DNA of 64,000 nucleotides from Stromatinia cepivora. Its lineage: Eukaryota; Ascomycota; Leotiomycetes; Helotiales; Sclerotiniaceae. The position numbers were made by a program, and so were the translations under genes. The stretch is taken from assembly GCA_014898415.1 (NCBI GenBank), contig RCTD01000010.1, positions 1 to 64,000 on the forward strand, read 5' to 3'. The notes beneath the pieces were generated by a model. It was not told where the DNA came from. It saw only the letters and a program-made list of their open reading frames with translations, and did not search any database. Below, one piece after another: positions 1 to 11,777 of the stretch; position 1 is the first letter of the stretch, and every line of letters begins with the position of its first letter.

Positions 1-430
1 TATTGGGAGATGTACAGGTGCATATCTAACATTACAAAGGCACTAAACGGAGATATTCTTTAAATCCACAGAAAGACTTTATCTACCTACTTTCCATCCA
101 TCCATCCGATCTCATCCCTATCCACTATTTGTACAGATGTGATTTGATATGCTATCTACTATACCCACTTATATGAGTCTTCGAGAAGAAATCCCCATGT
201 GAAAAGAGGAGTTTGTGCAAGGAAAATGTAATATGGTATCTACGGTTCGAAACCCTTGAAATGTATGAGCTGCTACCATGGCCGTATCCTCAACGCCGGC
301 GCTCAAAAGATCAGAGGCATTATTAACGAAAACAAAACAAAAAAACGGCAAAATTTTATATCATCAATCTCCAACACCCCACCCTATCATTATTTTTCCC
401 CTGCAAAACCCGTAAGCCCATAAAGATTCA
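1..430. other. 3' flank of VNX1-like gene
   Basis: No gene is visible here. The stretch lies downstream of the minus-strand antiporter stop codon and is AT-rich. It holds a short CCAT tandem near 95-107 and A-rich patches near 330-345. A 60-codon open frame on the minus strand has no coding character that I can see. Confidence 0.6.
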
Positions 431-3400
431 TTACTGTTGAAAAGCATGTCCTGACTTGCCTCTCCCAATGGTTTTGAAACTGCCCCCTGATTCCATGATA
501 TCGAAACGGCTCATGCCCATAGCTTCGAGATCCGTCATTCCCGAAAAGTAGAACCCAACGATGACGACTAGGTAGCTAAGTAGAAGGATGGATCCTTTAA
601 AATAGTTACTCTTTCCTTCACCGTACATATAACTAAGTAAGAACACACAAATAATGACCGTCACCATATCCCACTGGGGGAATATGAGGCTGAACGACTT
701 GTCGACGAGATCAGAGCCTTCTAACCATTGTCCGTTGATAGCACTAAATAAAACAAGAGCTGGGATTTGAAGTAAACACACTTGAAGTGCATAAGCGGAT
801 CCGATCTCCATAGATAATGCGATGTTGCCATTCATTGCGAATGAAATGGCATTCTAGAAAATTATGTTAGCAATTTTTTTTCGTACGCGATCGGGAGGAG
901 AAGGCCTTACAAGAAACTCGGTGGTATTCGGAACAAGTGCGAATAATGTGATACCGAGGAACTTTTCATCAATGGCTACATTTGAAAGAACTACGTCGAC
1001 CGTGTTGACCAAAATCTCTGCAATGAGGGCATAAAGAATAGTGGCACCACACAAAATCACCGAACTTTTCATTCGGCTCCAATTTGGCGCATCATGCCCA
1101 CCACTTGCGGCATGAGCCTCTGCATGAGCAGCCTCTTCAGGTTCCGCATGGACAGCTGTTGTTCTCAAAGAAGGAAGCTTATGTGCATGGGTAGATGCTT
1201 TCCGATGAGGTGGCCGGGCTGCATCTCGAGCAGCGATTGTAGCAGCAGTCGCTGCCATTTCGGCCACTTCTCTAACAAATGTTGTATTTTGAACATCCGT
1301 AAATCCCGGTATCTGATAATCAGATTTTATGCTATCTCCTGCGGCACTCTTGGGTGGGACTAAATGAGGCGTTTGTACTGAACCATTATGATTGACATCT
1401 TCGGGAGTGTTGTCCTTAGGGCTCAGTCCGGCTTGCTTTAAGGACTGCCCAAGAATGCGCTTGTAGAGTTGGGAGTCACGAATTTCGCTTCCACGGACAT
1501 CTGACGCAGTCTGGGCATGTCGTTGTGCGCGGGTTTGTGGAGCTCCGCCTGAAGCTTGTTGGGGACCAGCGCCACTGGGTTCTGGCTTTTGCTTCTCTTC
1601 TACTTCATTATTCCATATCACTGCTGCGTGAGTTCGTAGTGTAAACCATAGACCAATGACATAGGAGAGAAATAGGAGAACGGCAGCAAACCAGCAGTAT
1701 GGTCGGACAGCCTCGAGGTAAAACCTGTCATTCAATGCTGGCGACTGGGAAAAATAGCAACGACGGCAATCGCGACTTGCTGAATCATATGTGTCGGTGC
1801 ATGAAAGGCAGTTGAGTTCATGCTGTAAACAGAGGTTAGCAAGGATTTCCACAATTACGATGAGCTTCATAACTTACGGTTCCATAAATTTGATAGAACA
1901 GAGTAGGACCGAATGCAGCAAGAACGGCGAAAAGCAGCATCGTCGAAGTCACACCAGCAGACTTTGCATTGAAACGTTGAGTCTTCCTCTTGATGGCACC
2001 AAAACACATGGATAATCCGGGTAGGAACAATATACCGGCGAAAATACTTCCAATGATACTACCTTCCACGAGTTGCCCTTTACCTTGGTTCAAAGCGATG
2101 CAATACAGGAAGACCTCTACTAATGTTGAGAAGAAGGCATTGATCGCAGCGCCAAGTCCCATGGACGATTGAGCTGAAATCGAGGCAACAGCTTGCCCTA
2201 TGAAGTACGCCAGAGGAATAATTGATAACAGGGCCATAATGAACAGAAATGCCGGGTGGGTGATGGTGATATTTAGATCGAGCATTTCTAAAAGAATCCA
2301 ATAATCAAAGATGACAAACAGAACGACAGCCATAAGATTTATCAAGAAAATGTTCGTGCCGTCCACTGTGTATTTCCAATACTTGCTTCCCACGGCGCGG
2401 TATGTGCAAACGAGGATAGAAGAATTTGGAATAGATCCACGAGAATATGCCGAGTCGGATTGGAAGGATAAAGCTAGGGGATGTCGACGAAGGTGGTCAA
2501 ATAGTAGCATCGTAACTTTACCCATGGGGATCCAAAAGACAAGAAACCAACATACGCCGGAGGCAATAAAAAGTAAAGGCGTGATCAGCCCGTAAAAGAA
2601 TAGGAAGAAGATAACTCGTCCAGTGTTCCACTGGCCCCTTCCGAAAAGTCTTCTTTTGTTGGGGCGTGCTGAATCTTCTCGATGAGTACCGCGTCTTGAA
2701 CGACCAAGTAAACTATCCGACTCGCTACCAAATGAGTCAATACTTCTCCTTGATCGGCCCACAATTGATCTTGTGTGATGAGGTCCAAAGAATAATCTCC
2801 CATCTTCAATGTCTCCACTTTGCCATTGTTCGTATTCGGTGATGGTACGACCTTCTCCTTGATCTTCTTGGGCATAAGCTTCGTCTTGTTCGAGTCGAAC
2901 GAATTTTCCAAAGGGATAGAAAATATAACCAGCCAGTCCTAAAAGCACACGCCCATATTCAATAGCACTTGGTGCTGCTCCAAAGACGAAGCATACAACT
3001 GCTCCAGTCAATGCTGCAAGTGCCAGCCACCAGCCAAAAACAAGTGTCCAAATGATGTTGAATAAAATCAACCATTTGTTGGCACGAGCACCAGGAGATG
3101 AATGAATATCACCTTCGGCTGTCTTTTGAACTGAACGGTTCTTTTTGTACAACGCAGGCTTCCAAATCCTTATACCGAAAGGATGCGTTTCGTTTATTGC
3201 TTGTTGACGATCCTTTAGTGTAAAACTCTCCGCATCACTTAAAGAATCTTCGTCCTCTACCTCTGCGATACCGTCTTCTCCCTGCAAAGTCTCTTCACCT
3301 GATGCAGTCATATTATCATCTTTTGTCCTTTCACTAGTCGTAGAAGCCTCAGCCTCAGCTTCAGCCTCAGCTCCCAATTCTTCTTCGTGGGAAGAATCCA

Positions 3401-4104
3401 ATCTAGGCAAAGTTGGCTGAGTTGGAGCAGGGCGCCTCCGCACAGTTCCAGGACCATGCCTCGAAGGTCCAAATCCCGATGCGACACCAACAATCCCAAG
3501 TCCAGCCTGCTGCCTGTTCATTTCTTCCTCCATCTCAGTCACATCATCATCCACCGAGAACTCTTGACCTCTATGAGGCGCTTGTACGTTTGACGAAGCT
3601 CGACGTGGCATGGGAGGTTTTTTCGGTCGCTGGCCTGTTCGACCGCGGTCGGAAGGTCCCAGCATGGGAGATCTGGCTGGCTGGAATGATCGCGAGGATT
3701 CCAAATTGACAGGCTGAGATCGCTCGCCGATCATGGAAGATTCGCTATTCCTATGGTCGCCAGGCTGTGGAGTTTGAGGAGTCGATTGCATAGTTCCTAT
3801 TTCTGGCATTAGTAAATTTATATTTTGCAACCCTGAATTAACATGTGGCTAGTTGTATGATTGTGTTTCGCGTGAAAATAGAAAGCGTACCATATCCTCC
3901 TGTATTGTCTGGTCTCCGTCGCATTGTGTCTGTAGACTGGAAGCTTTCCGCCAGACCATCATTCTGCTGTGAGATAGATTCATATCTAGACAATGGATGT
4001 CGCGTATCTGTTGGACTTGTTGGTGTTGACATGCCGGATGGGATTGGAGTTGGGTTTTGGGTATCTTTCCCAGATGAAGACTCGCCGCCGGGAGTTCGAG
4101 ACAT
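431..4104 (-). CDS. VNX1: Vacuolar monovalent cation/H+ antiporter, VNX1-like (CAX superfamily)
   Basis: Four exons join in phase: 4104-3891, 3832-1878, 1822-911, 853-431, giving 1167 aa. Yeast Vnx1 exchanges Na+/K+ for H+ at the vacuole, and homologues are about 900-1200 aa. Residues 1-280 are polar and disordered, with an Ala-Glu dipeptide tract near residue 224. The family hallmark HPFGIRIWKPALYKK follows near residue 290, then many hydrophobic segments. The two CAX-type repeats are visible: GAAINAFFSTLVEVFLY late in exon 2, and NAISFAMNGNIALSMEIGSA across the exon 3-4 junction. A Cys-rich loop (CLSCTDTYDSASRDCRRC) opens exon 3. Start chosen at the ATG giving MSRTPGG; an upstream in-frame codon would add a hydrophobic stretch. 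It could instead transport Ca2+, but the long N-terminus and the WKPALYKK block favour the Vnx1 branch. Confidence 0.85.
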
Positions 4105-5391
4105 TTTGCAACTCGAACTTTGAAACCCGAACCAAGTTTTTATCTGCCAACCAGTTAAGAAGAATGAACTCAGTAGTAGCACATCGGGTATGAAAACAAG
4201 CTTAAGATTTGGGTTAAGCTGAGTTCTTTGATTAGTGTAATTAGTTCCCGCGTTTGTGGAAGCTTGAACATGCGAAGAACACAGCAGCAGTGAGCAGATG
4301 ATGCATTCGATAAGAGAAAGGTTTGAATGAATTTCCGAGATATGTTATTATTTTTACGGGTGTATGAATTTATCTTCAACTGGGTACCTAAGTAGGTAGG
4401 TAATTAAGAATCTTCCAAAGAAGAAGAAAATGAAGAGAAAAGGAAATGATAATAAAAGTAATCGAGATGTAAGATGTAATATTGTTTTTCTCAAGGTTGT
4501 GGCGCTTGGGGTTGAGGTTAATCATTCATCCTTCAAAAAAAGATCAGGCGCATACGGGAAAACATGTTTGTCTCACAGATTCTCATCGAATGGAATGCTA
4601 CTATTTCCAAATTTTAGCTAAGTCTATGTGGAACCTCCTCATAAGCTTATACAATTAAGGTATCTTTGAACATAAAGACAAGGAAAGACCAAGACGTTTT
4701 CATGTGCAATGATGGTATTGTGTTTGTTTCTTTAAAGTAAGCAAGGTTAAAAGTTGTCTTTTTTTTTTTTTTTTCATTTGTAATTGGTATTCATGATTAC
4801 TATTAAGGATGGGAAGATCATTCGTATCATGATATATATCGTATGTATTAGGTGGATATCTAGACATCTATCTGCAAGTATTGGCCGGCACCGTATCTGT
4901 ATCATATGCATCCTCAAATCTGGAGTGCATGATTCAAGACTTACCTAGGTACCTCCTGGGTTAGTTATTAAGGTATATGAATATCCGATACACAGTACGG
5001 AGTAATGATTAATGATTGATTGGTTTCCACGGTTTTCATATCAATGAACAATATCAGCCCGGAATAGCTTTTAGCTTAGCTTGTGAAAGGAAACGAGGAA
5101 ACCCGACCGAACGCGTTGACGCTTGCTACCTAAAAAAACCTGTAAGCCTTACTTGACCCGAGGGAGAGATTCCTAGCCTTGTGTAATCCATACACAACTA
5201 AAATCAATCAAGGGTGGGACGCAGACTTGTCATACCTTAGGTACGCATCAACAAAAAGATCAGCCTTGGAGAAACAACAACAACAACAACAACAACATTC
5301 AAAGTTCAAGCCACCTATATTTCCATCATAACTCGAAACCTATTCTCTTTTCTTCCATCATCGTCATCATCATCTTCCAACTGAATCCATC
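4105..5391. other. Divergent promoter region, VNX1-like / RPT6
   Basis: No gene is seen between the two divergent starts. The region holds a run of 16 T at 4759-4774, several copies of an ACCTAGGTA-type local palindrome (for example near 4944), and an (AAC)8 tract at 5274-5297, probably in the RPT6 5' leader, followed by CAT-rich sequence just before the ATG. Confidence 0.6.
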
Positions 5392-6663
5392 ATGGCGTTG
5401 GATAGCTTCTTTCATAATAAGATTGAGAGCATGAAGCTCGAGATCATCCAAGGTCAAGCTGTTTTACGAAGATTAGAAGCGCAGCGAAATGATTACAACT
5501 CAAGAGGTACTTTCGCAAATCATATGATATATAACGAGACAACTAATTGTAATAGTGCGACTTCTAAGAGAGGAGCTCGGATTATTACAACAACCAGGAT
5601 CTTATGTTGGTGAGGTGGTAAAGGTAATGGGCACGAAAAAGGTGTTGGTTAAGGTGCATCCAGAAGGCAAATATGGTATGGAATCTATCGCAGATGTATA
5701 ATGTTTACGTTACTAATTCTAGATGAAGTTGTCGATATCGCGGATAGTGTTGATATTTCAAAACTCACTGTGGGAAAGAGGGTAACTCTTCTGTCGGACT
5801 CCTATAAGCTCGAAAAGATGTTACCATCATCCGTCGATCCTCTTGTTTCCCTCATGATGGTCGAAAAGGTTCCGGATAGTACATATGATATGATTGGTGG
5901 GTTAGATCAACAAGTTAAGGAAATTAAGGAGGTTATTGAGCTTGGTCTTAAGCATCCTGAACTGTTTGAATCTCTCGGTATAGCACAGCCCAAAGGTGTT
6001 CTTTTGTACGGACCTCCCGGAACAGGAAAGACGTTGTTGGCAAGAGCTGTTGCACATCACACCGACTGCAGATTCATCCGAGTATCTGGCTCCGAGCTCG
6101 TTCAAAAATACATTGGCGAGGGCTCAAGAATGGTCAGAGAACTATTCGTTATGGCGAGAGAACACGCCCCTTCTATCATCTTCATGGACGAGATCGATTC
6201 TATTGGATCGTCGCGAGTGGAAGGGTCTTCAGGTGGTGACTCTGAGGTTCAAAGAACTATGTTGGAACTATTGAATCAATTGGATGGTTTCGAGCCAACT
6301 AAGGGAATTAAGGTTATCATGGCTACCAATCGTTTAGATATCTTGGATCCAGCACTTTTACGACCAGGGCGTATTGATAGAAAGATCGAGTTTCCACCGC
6401 CAACTGTTGAGGCCAGAGCTGATATTTTACGGATTCACAGCCGCAGCATGAACCTGACTCGTGGTATCAACTTGACCAAGATTGCAGAGAAGATGAACGG
6501 ATGTTCAGGGGCTGAGTTGAAGGGCGTTTGCACGGAAGCTGGAATGTACGCATTGAGAGAACGCAGAGTTCATGTCACCCAGGAGGATTTCGATCTGGCA
6601 ACAGCAAAGGTATTGAACAAGCACGACGACAAGGAAGTCAGTCTAGGGAAGTTATGGAAGTAG
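5392..6663 (+). CDS. RPT6: 26S proteasome regulatory ATPase subunit Rpt6
   Basis: Three exons (5392-5506, 5556-5675, 5723-6663) give 391 aa, the usual fungal length. Rpt6 is one of six AAA+ ATPases in the base of the 19S cap, which unfolds substrates and feeds them into the 20S core in nucleus and cytosol. The N-terminal coiled coil (residues 5-45) and OB-type domain lead to the AAA module. Walker A GPPGTGKT lies at about 175-182, Walker B is IIFMDEID, sensor-1 is the MATNR segment, and the arginine-finger region is [10 protein letters not shown]. It ends in LWK, as other Rpt6 proteins do. The rest is near-identical to my memory of human PSMC5. The first exon encodes only the start of the coiled coil, and two introns sit close to the 5' end. 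Rpt3 or Rpt5 are excluded because both end in an HbYX motif. Confidence 0.96.
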
Positions 6664-7905
6664 AAGGCTGGGTAGTAGCCGGAACGGCATTTGTACAGTA
6701 CAACAGCATGAGCAGCAAAGAGATATCAATTCAAGCATATTTGGTGTTTTAACAATCTAAAGCCGATTCATACTTTCCTGATTTCGGGTTCAATTTTCCA
6801 TAGGCCTTTAACAGGAAAGCCGGTAAACGTAGCCGAATACCGGATTTTACGAGCGATCCTCGCCCTTTTTTTTTTACAGCGATAAGCTCAGGATCTTCTT
6901 TCTATGGCACTATTTCGCTCTGTTTTTTGCCACTGGAGAACCAAAGGATTTGAAAATGCTGCACGAAGGGTGTAAATATGTGGGTCTAGTGAAACTCGTT
7001 TTGAGGTCATCGACATGCATTGACAGCAATGAATAAATGAAAGACGATATGGTAATAGGTAATACCAGTATCGTTTCTTCACTTTACGAGAACTGTATCT
7101 AGCTTTAGTTCCCACGTCTTTAAAATCTAATGGGATTTGAATAAGTCATAATCATGGTTCTAAAATACTGGTGGGAGAATGCCACTGCTTCATTAAGGTT
7201 GATGAGACTTCAAAAGTGCCTCCTTGGGCAAGGGCCAAATAAGTTTAAGTGCCACTTCTGGTAGCTACTGTCGTCCCGCACTCTATTTGGTAGGTTTACA
7301 AATTTTAGTGGAGAAGGGTAAAAAAAGGTGGGGTCCTATGACGATAAAAAAGCTGGAGCTTTCAACAGGTCGAGCTCAAGTCTGGATTGTGAAGTACTTT
7401 TCCACAGATTAGGGATTTCTTTCCTGTTTTCTTTCCTGTTTTCTCTCCTCCATCCTTCATACCATCACATCTCAATTATTTCGCGGCGACGACATCAAAT
7501 ATACTATAAAAAAAATTTAATATAGAGGACTAGACCAGCTTTTTACGCTCCCAAATTGTTTAAACAAGGTACGCATTTACCCCGCCATGCCGCCCAGTTG
7601 TCACCAACATTGAAGAGTATTGGCACACACGACACTCTATACCAATCCAATGGGATTAGCTACCACTGCATACGTCGATAATCCGCACAACACCTGCTAA
7701 TCAGGTATACAGAGACAAATAGACAAAGGAATTAATCCAAATACCGGCATCATGAATCACTCATTGCCTTTCCGTCAAAACTATAGGAAGTAAGCAGCGT
7801 CATGTTTTCTTCTGTAACAATTTTAACCTCAATACTTCATGCATTTGCGCATAATTAGATCTCTATACTGACTGCATATCTCATAGACCATCGCGCCAAG
7901 CGAGC
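6664..7905. other. Intergenic, 3' of RPT6 and 5' of the FGGY kinase
   Basis: No supportable gene. It carries the RPT6 3' flank, a pyrimidine-rich stretch at about 7405-7465, and the probable promoter and leader of the carbohydrate kinase. Short ORFs here are not protein-like. Confidence 0.55.
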
Positions 7906-10199
7906 ATGGAGTGAGTACTTCTCGTTCTATTCTCAAGAATGCCGGTTCATCATGTTTGAATGTTCGTGCCAAACTCGGACATTGGGTATGGCGGATGCCC
8001 AACACTTCAGCAAACCTTCGATTTTTCGAATTGAGATCAGATAATCGGATTTGGAAATATAAATTCATCGAGTACCTCGGATTGGATTCGAGAATAAGAA
8101 GTTTTGGCGTCCATTAAATCCCAATTGCTGCTTCAATGACAAGAATGAAAGGCACTTTGTACTGATATGTCTATAGTCCACATAACGATTTGAACCCTCA
8201 TGTAGACCATTTCAGTAAGCTTTGATTCATTTCTTTCTTCAATCCGTGCTCCGGAAGTACTTGAGGAGACAATTCTATTATTTTCAATAGTAGAAATTTC
8301 TTCGCCTGTGAACAATAGCTGATTCTTGCGATAAACAGTTGGAATAGATGTTGGAACTGGGTCAGCAAGAGCGTGTATTATCGACGCTTCAGGAGATATT
8401 AAAGCCTGTGAGTTGTACATCCTGAATATTGGGTAACAAGTCCTAACATTTGCAGTGGCTACAGAGAACATTGGTCTATGGCAACCAGAAGTCGGATACT
8501 ATGAACAGTCTACAACAGACATCTGGAGATGCATTTGCATGTGTGTGCAAAGAGCTCTCAGTCAACATAACATCGACCCAACAACAATTCGCGGTATCGG
8601 TTTTGATGCTACTTGTTCCTTAGCAGTATTCTCACAAGATACCGATGAACCAGTACCTGTCACCGGTCCAAACTTCGCAAATGATGGCAATGACCGCAAC
8701 GTTATTTTATGGCTCGACCATAGACCAGTCGAAGAGGCAAAGAAAATTAATGCAACTGAACACAATCTGCTACGATACCTTGGAGGAAAGATGAGCATTG
8801 AGATGGAAATTCCCAAAGTCCTGTGGCTAAAGAACAACATGTCCCCTGAGCTCTTTGATCGCTGCAAGTTCTACGATTTGGCGGATGCTTTAACACATAT
8901 TGCGACTGGCAATGAAAGCAGAAGCTTTTGTAGTACTGTCTGCAAGCAAGGATTTGTCCCAGTCGGTGTCGACGGAAGTGTAAAGGGATGGCAGGAGGAC
9001 TTCTACGAAGCTATTGGTTTGGGAGATCTTGCAAAAGATAACTTCAAGCGAATGGGAGGAGTTGACGGAGTAGTAAGCCCGCTTCTAACTGCGAATTATG
9101 ATTTTTAATCATCCGAATGAATGCTAACATAACTATGCAGAACGGCAACTATCTCAGCGCCGGTGAACTTGTTGGCACTCTTAGCGAAAAGGCCGGTAAT
9201 GAACTTGGACTCCCAGCCGGTATTGCTATAGGAAGTGGTGTTATTGACGCATATGCCGGATGGATTGGTACTGTTGGTGCAAAAGTCAACCTCGGAACAG
9301 ATTATCTTGACACCGGAGCACCTAAGAATGACATCTCCCAAGCATTCAGTCGCCTTGCAGCTGTAGCTGGTACCTCCACCTGCCATTTGGCAATGTCACG
9401 CGAGCCTGTTTTCGTTGATGGAGTCTGGGGTCCTTACCGAGATGTTCTACTTCCTGGTTACTGGATGGCAGAAGGTGGTCAATCGGCTACTGGTGAACTC
9501 CTCAAACACGTCTTGGAGACCCATCCGGCGTATAATGAAGCCATGTCCATGGCGGAATCATTTAATACCAGTATTTACGATTACTTAAACTCTCATCTCG
9601 AGGAATTGATGGAGAAGGAGAACGCTCCAACCATCTCATACCTTGGACGTCACTTCTTCTTTTACGGTGATCTTTGGGGTAATCGCTCACCAATTGCCAA
9701 CCCAAAGATGACCGGTTCAGTTATTGGTCTTACCAACGATCGTAGCATGGATGGTCTAGCCATTTATTACTACGCCACCATGGAATTTATCGCCATGCAA
9801 ACGCGCCAAATCGTTGAAACCATGAACAATGCCGGACACTCCATCACCTCTATCTTCATGTCCGGCTCACAATGCCAAAATAAAATTCTCATGGAACTTA
9901 TGGCTACCACCTGCGCCATGCCAGTTCTGATTCCCAGATACGTACACGCAGCCGTTGTTCACGGTGCCGCCATGTTGGGCGCCAAGGCTGCTAGTGCAGA
10001 TAAAGAAGGAAAGACAGAGGAGCTATGGAGTATCATGGATAGAATGAGCAAGCCAGGCAAGGTTACCAAACCAGGAAAGAACGCCAATGAGAAGAAGTTG
10101 TTGGATATTAAGTACAAGGTATTCCTTGAGCAATGCAAGACCCAACAGGTATATAGAGATCAAGTCGATGAGGCGATAGAGGGCTGGGGACCTGAGTAA
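7906..10199 (+). CDS. FGGY-family carbohydrate kinase, D-ribulokinase-like (yeast YDR109C family)
   Basis: Five exons join in phase: 7906-7910, 8177-8214, 8339-8407, 8456-9072, 9141-10199, giving 595 aa, typical for this branch. Members phosphorylate a pentulose such as D-ribulose with ATP in the cytosol. The phosphate-binding motif GIDVGTGSAR is near residues 15-24. WLDHR and later GSGVIDAYAGWIG fit the FGGY_N/FGGY_C fold, and ISAGE-type and GSQCQN motifs lie in the C-terminal half. The 5' end is odd. The frame is blocked by TAA just upstream of the acceptor at 8338, so I traced it through a 38-nt exon back to ATGGA followed by GTGAGT. That gives MDPHNDLNPHVDHFIGIDVG. All junctions have GT..AG; the first intron, 266 nt, is long for this window. 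Exons 3-5 are certain; exons 1-2 are likely. Confidence 0.88.
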
Positions 10200-10799
10200 A
10201 TGGTTTTGAGTTAAGCAGACTACGATTCTGAATGAATGAACGAAAATTTGGGACGGATGGATGGAAGGATGGAATGGGTTGAGCTAGATATTTTGAAATT
10301 ACGATAGTGCATCTCTTGCAAAAGTTTTACTGGAATACGATACGACATTGCAATAGATAGTTTTCATTTTGAGGCTCGCACTCTAGTTACTGCATATCCA
10401 ACAATATGTGATATGATATGTATAGGAATGGGAAGGGAATTGGAACGATGATATCGAAATCAACTATCATCTCATCACAAAACATTATTTGCTATTCACT
10501 ACCCTCTATCCTCTCGCATCACTAATGAATACCTAGACAGACTTACATCAATAATTTCATCTTAGCATACCTAGATAAGTAGATATCAAATAAATATTTA
10601 ATTTTACTCCTCTTCGGATATTTAATCCCCCCCCCTTATCTACTTTTTTATCATTCAACGGATCTGATCATTTTAAAAATAATAACCTGTAGATAGATTT
10701 ATATTCTTATTTATTTTCGAATTTGAATTTTGCTCTAAATGTTAAAATGTTAAAAGATTAAAATATATATCTGACTGTTAATATCTTATCTATTATCTT

Positions 10800-10915
10800 C
10801 ATTCTCATTCTCATTCTCATTCTCATTCTCATTCTCATTCTCATTCTCATTCTCATTCTCATTCTCATTCTCATTCTCATTCTCATTCTCGTTCTCATTC
10901 TCGTTCTCATTCTCA
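10800..10915. repeat. (CATTCT)n hexanucleotide microsatellite
   Basis: About 19 copies in tandem. The first 15 units are perfect, and CGTTCT variants interrupt the 3' end. Confidence 0.97.
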
Positions 10916-11033
10916 TCTTATTATTCTCTATAAATCTCTCGGTTTGTGATTTTGGAATTTTTGTTTCCATTCTCTATCCTCTTTCTTTTTCTTTTCTTTT
11001 CTTCCCTCCTGCTTTCCCGATTTTCCAGCAACA

Positions 11034-11292
11034 ACATCAACATCAACATCAAAATCAAAATCAACATCAACATCAAAATCAAAATCAAAATCAAAATCAA
11101 AATCAACATCAACATCAAAATCAAAATCAAAATCAAAATCAAAATCAAAATCAAAATCAAAATCAAAATCAAAATCAAAATCAAAATCAAAATCAAAATC
11201 AAAATCAAAATCAAAATCAAAATCAAAATCAAAATCAAAATCAAAATCAAAATCAAAATCAAAATCAAAATCAAAATCAAAATCAAAATCAA
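11034..11292. repeat. (ATCAAA)n hexanucleotide microsatellite
   Basis: About 43 copies over 259 bp. ATCAAC variants occur only in the first third, and the remaining roughly 180 bp are pure ATCAAA. Confidence 0.97.
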
Positions 11293-11777
11293 TTAATTCA
11301 TAAGTATCTATCTAATATACCTATATATGTATATCTATATATATGAATCTTCATCTACTCATTTCTTATACCTATCTACCTAGTCATATGTACATACATA
11401 CATACGTGCGTATTTCTAATTCATTTCCAACTCCAACTCCCTTTCCAACTCCCTTTCCAACTCCCACTCCCAAGCTCCATGCATACCTACCCATCCCGAC
11501 CCCCGACCCCGATCCCAGCCCTATTAGTTTCTAAATAAACCCTTTAAGCCCTTTAGAATCTTTAAAATATGATATAATACAATATAATAAGTTTAATTGA
11601 CGAGGAAGAAGTCATGACAAGCTTGTCTTCCTCTATACTTTGCTTCTCTTCCTGCATTCCTTATACAAGCTAAGAATACTTGTATGGCAATTATAATCTA
11701 TTCATCCACTTGATCTAGATGTTCCCTTTCCCAACCCTAATTTTATACAAGGCAATCCCTCCTTCCCCCTTTTTCAT

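Larger units (their letters stand above)
10200..11777. other. Convergent spacer rich in simple repeats
   Basis: No gene. The stretch between the kinase and bZIP 3' ends holds a CATTCT array (10800-10915), an ATCAAA array (11034-11292), a pyrimidine-rich stretch between them, and degenerate CCAACTCCCTTT tandems near 11429-11475. Long ORFs reported across the arrays are translations of the repeats and should be ignored. Confidence 0.8.

Noticed and set aside
244..254. GGTTCGAAACC resembling a tRNA B box
   Set aside because: The flanking bases do not form a T-stem and no A box or acceptor stem is seen.
10921..11296. Long ORFs on both strands (Ile-Leu or Ile-Lys alternation)
   Set aside because: They are translations of the ATCAAA array and carry no independent protein signal.
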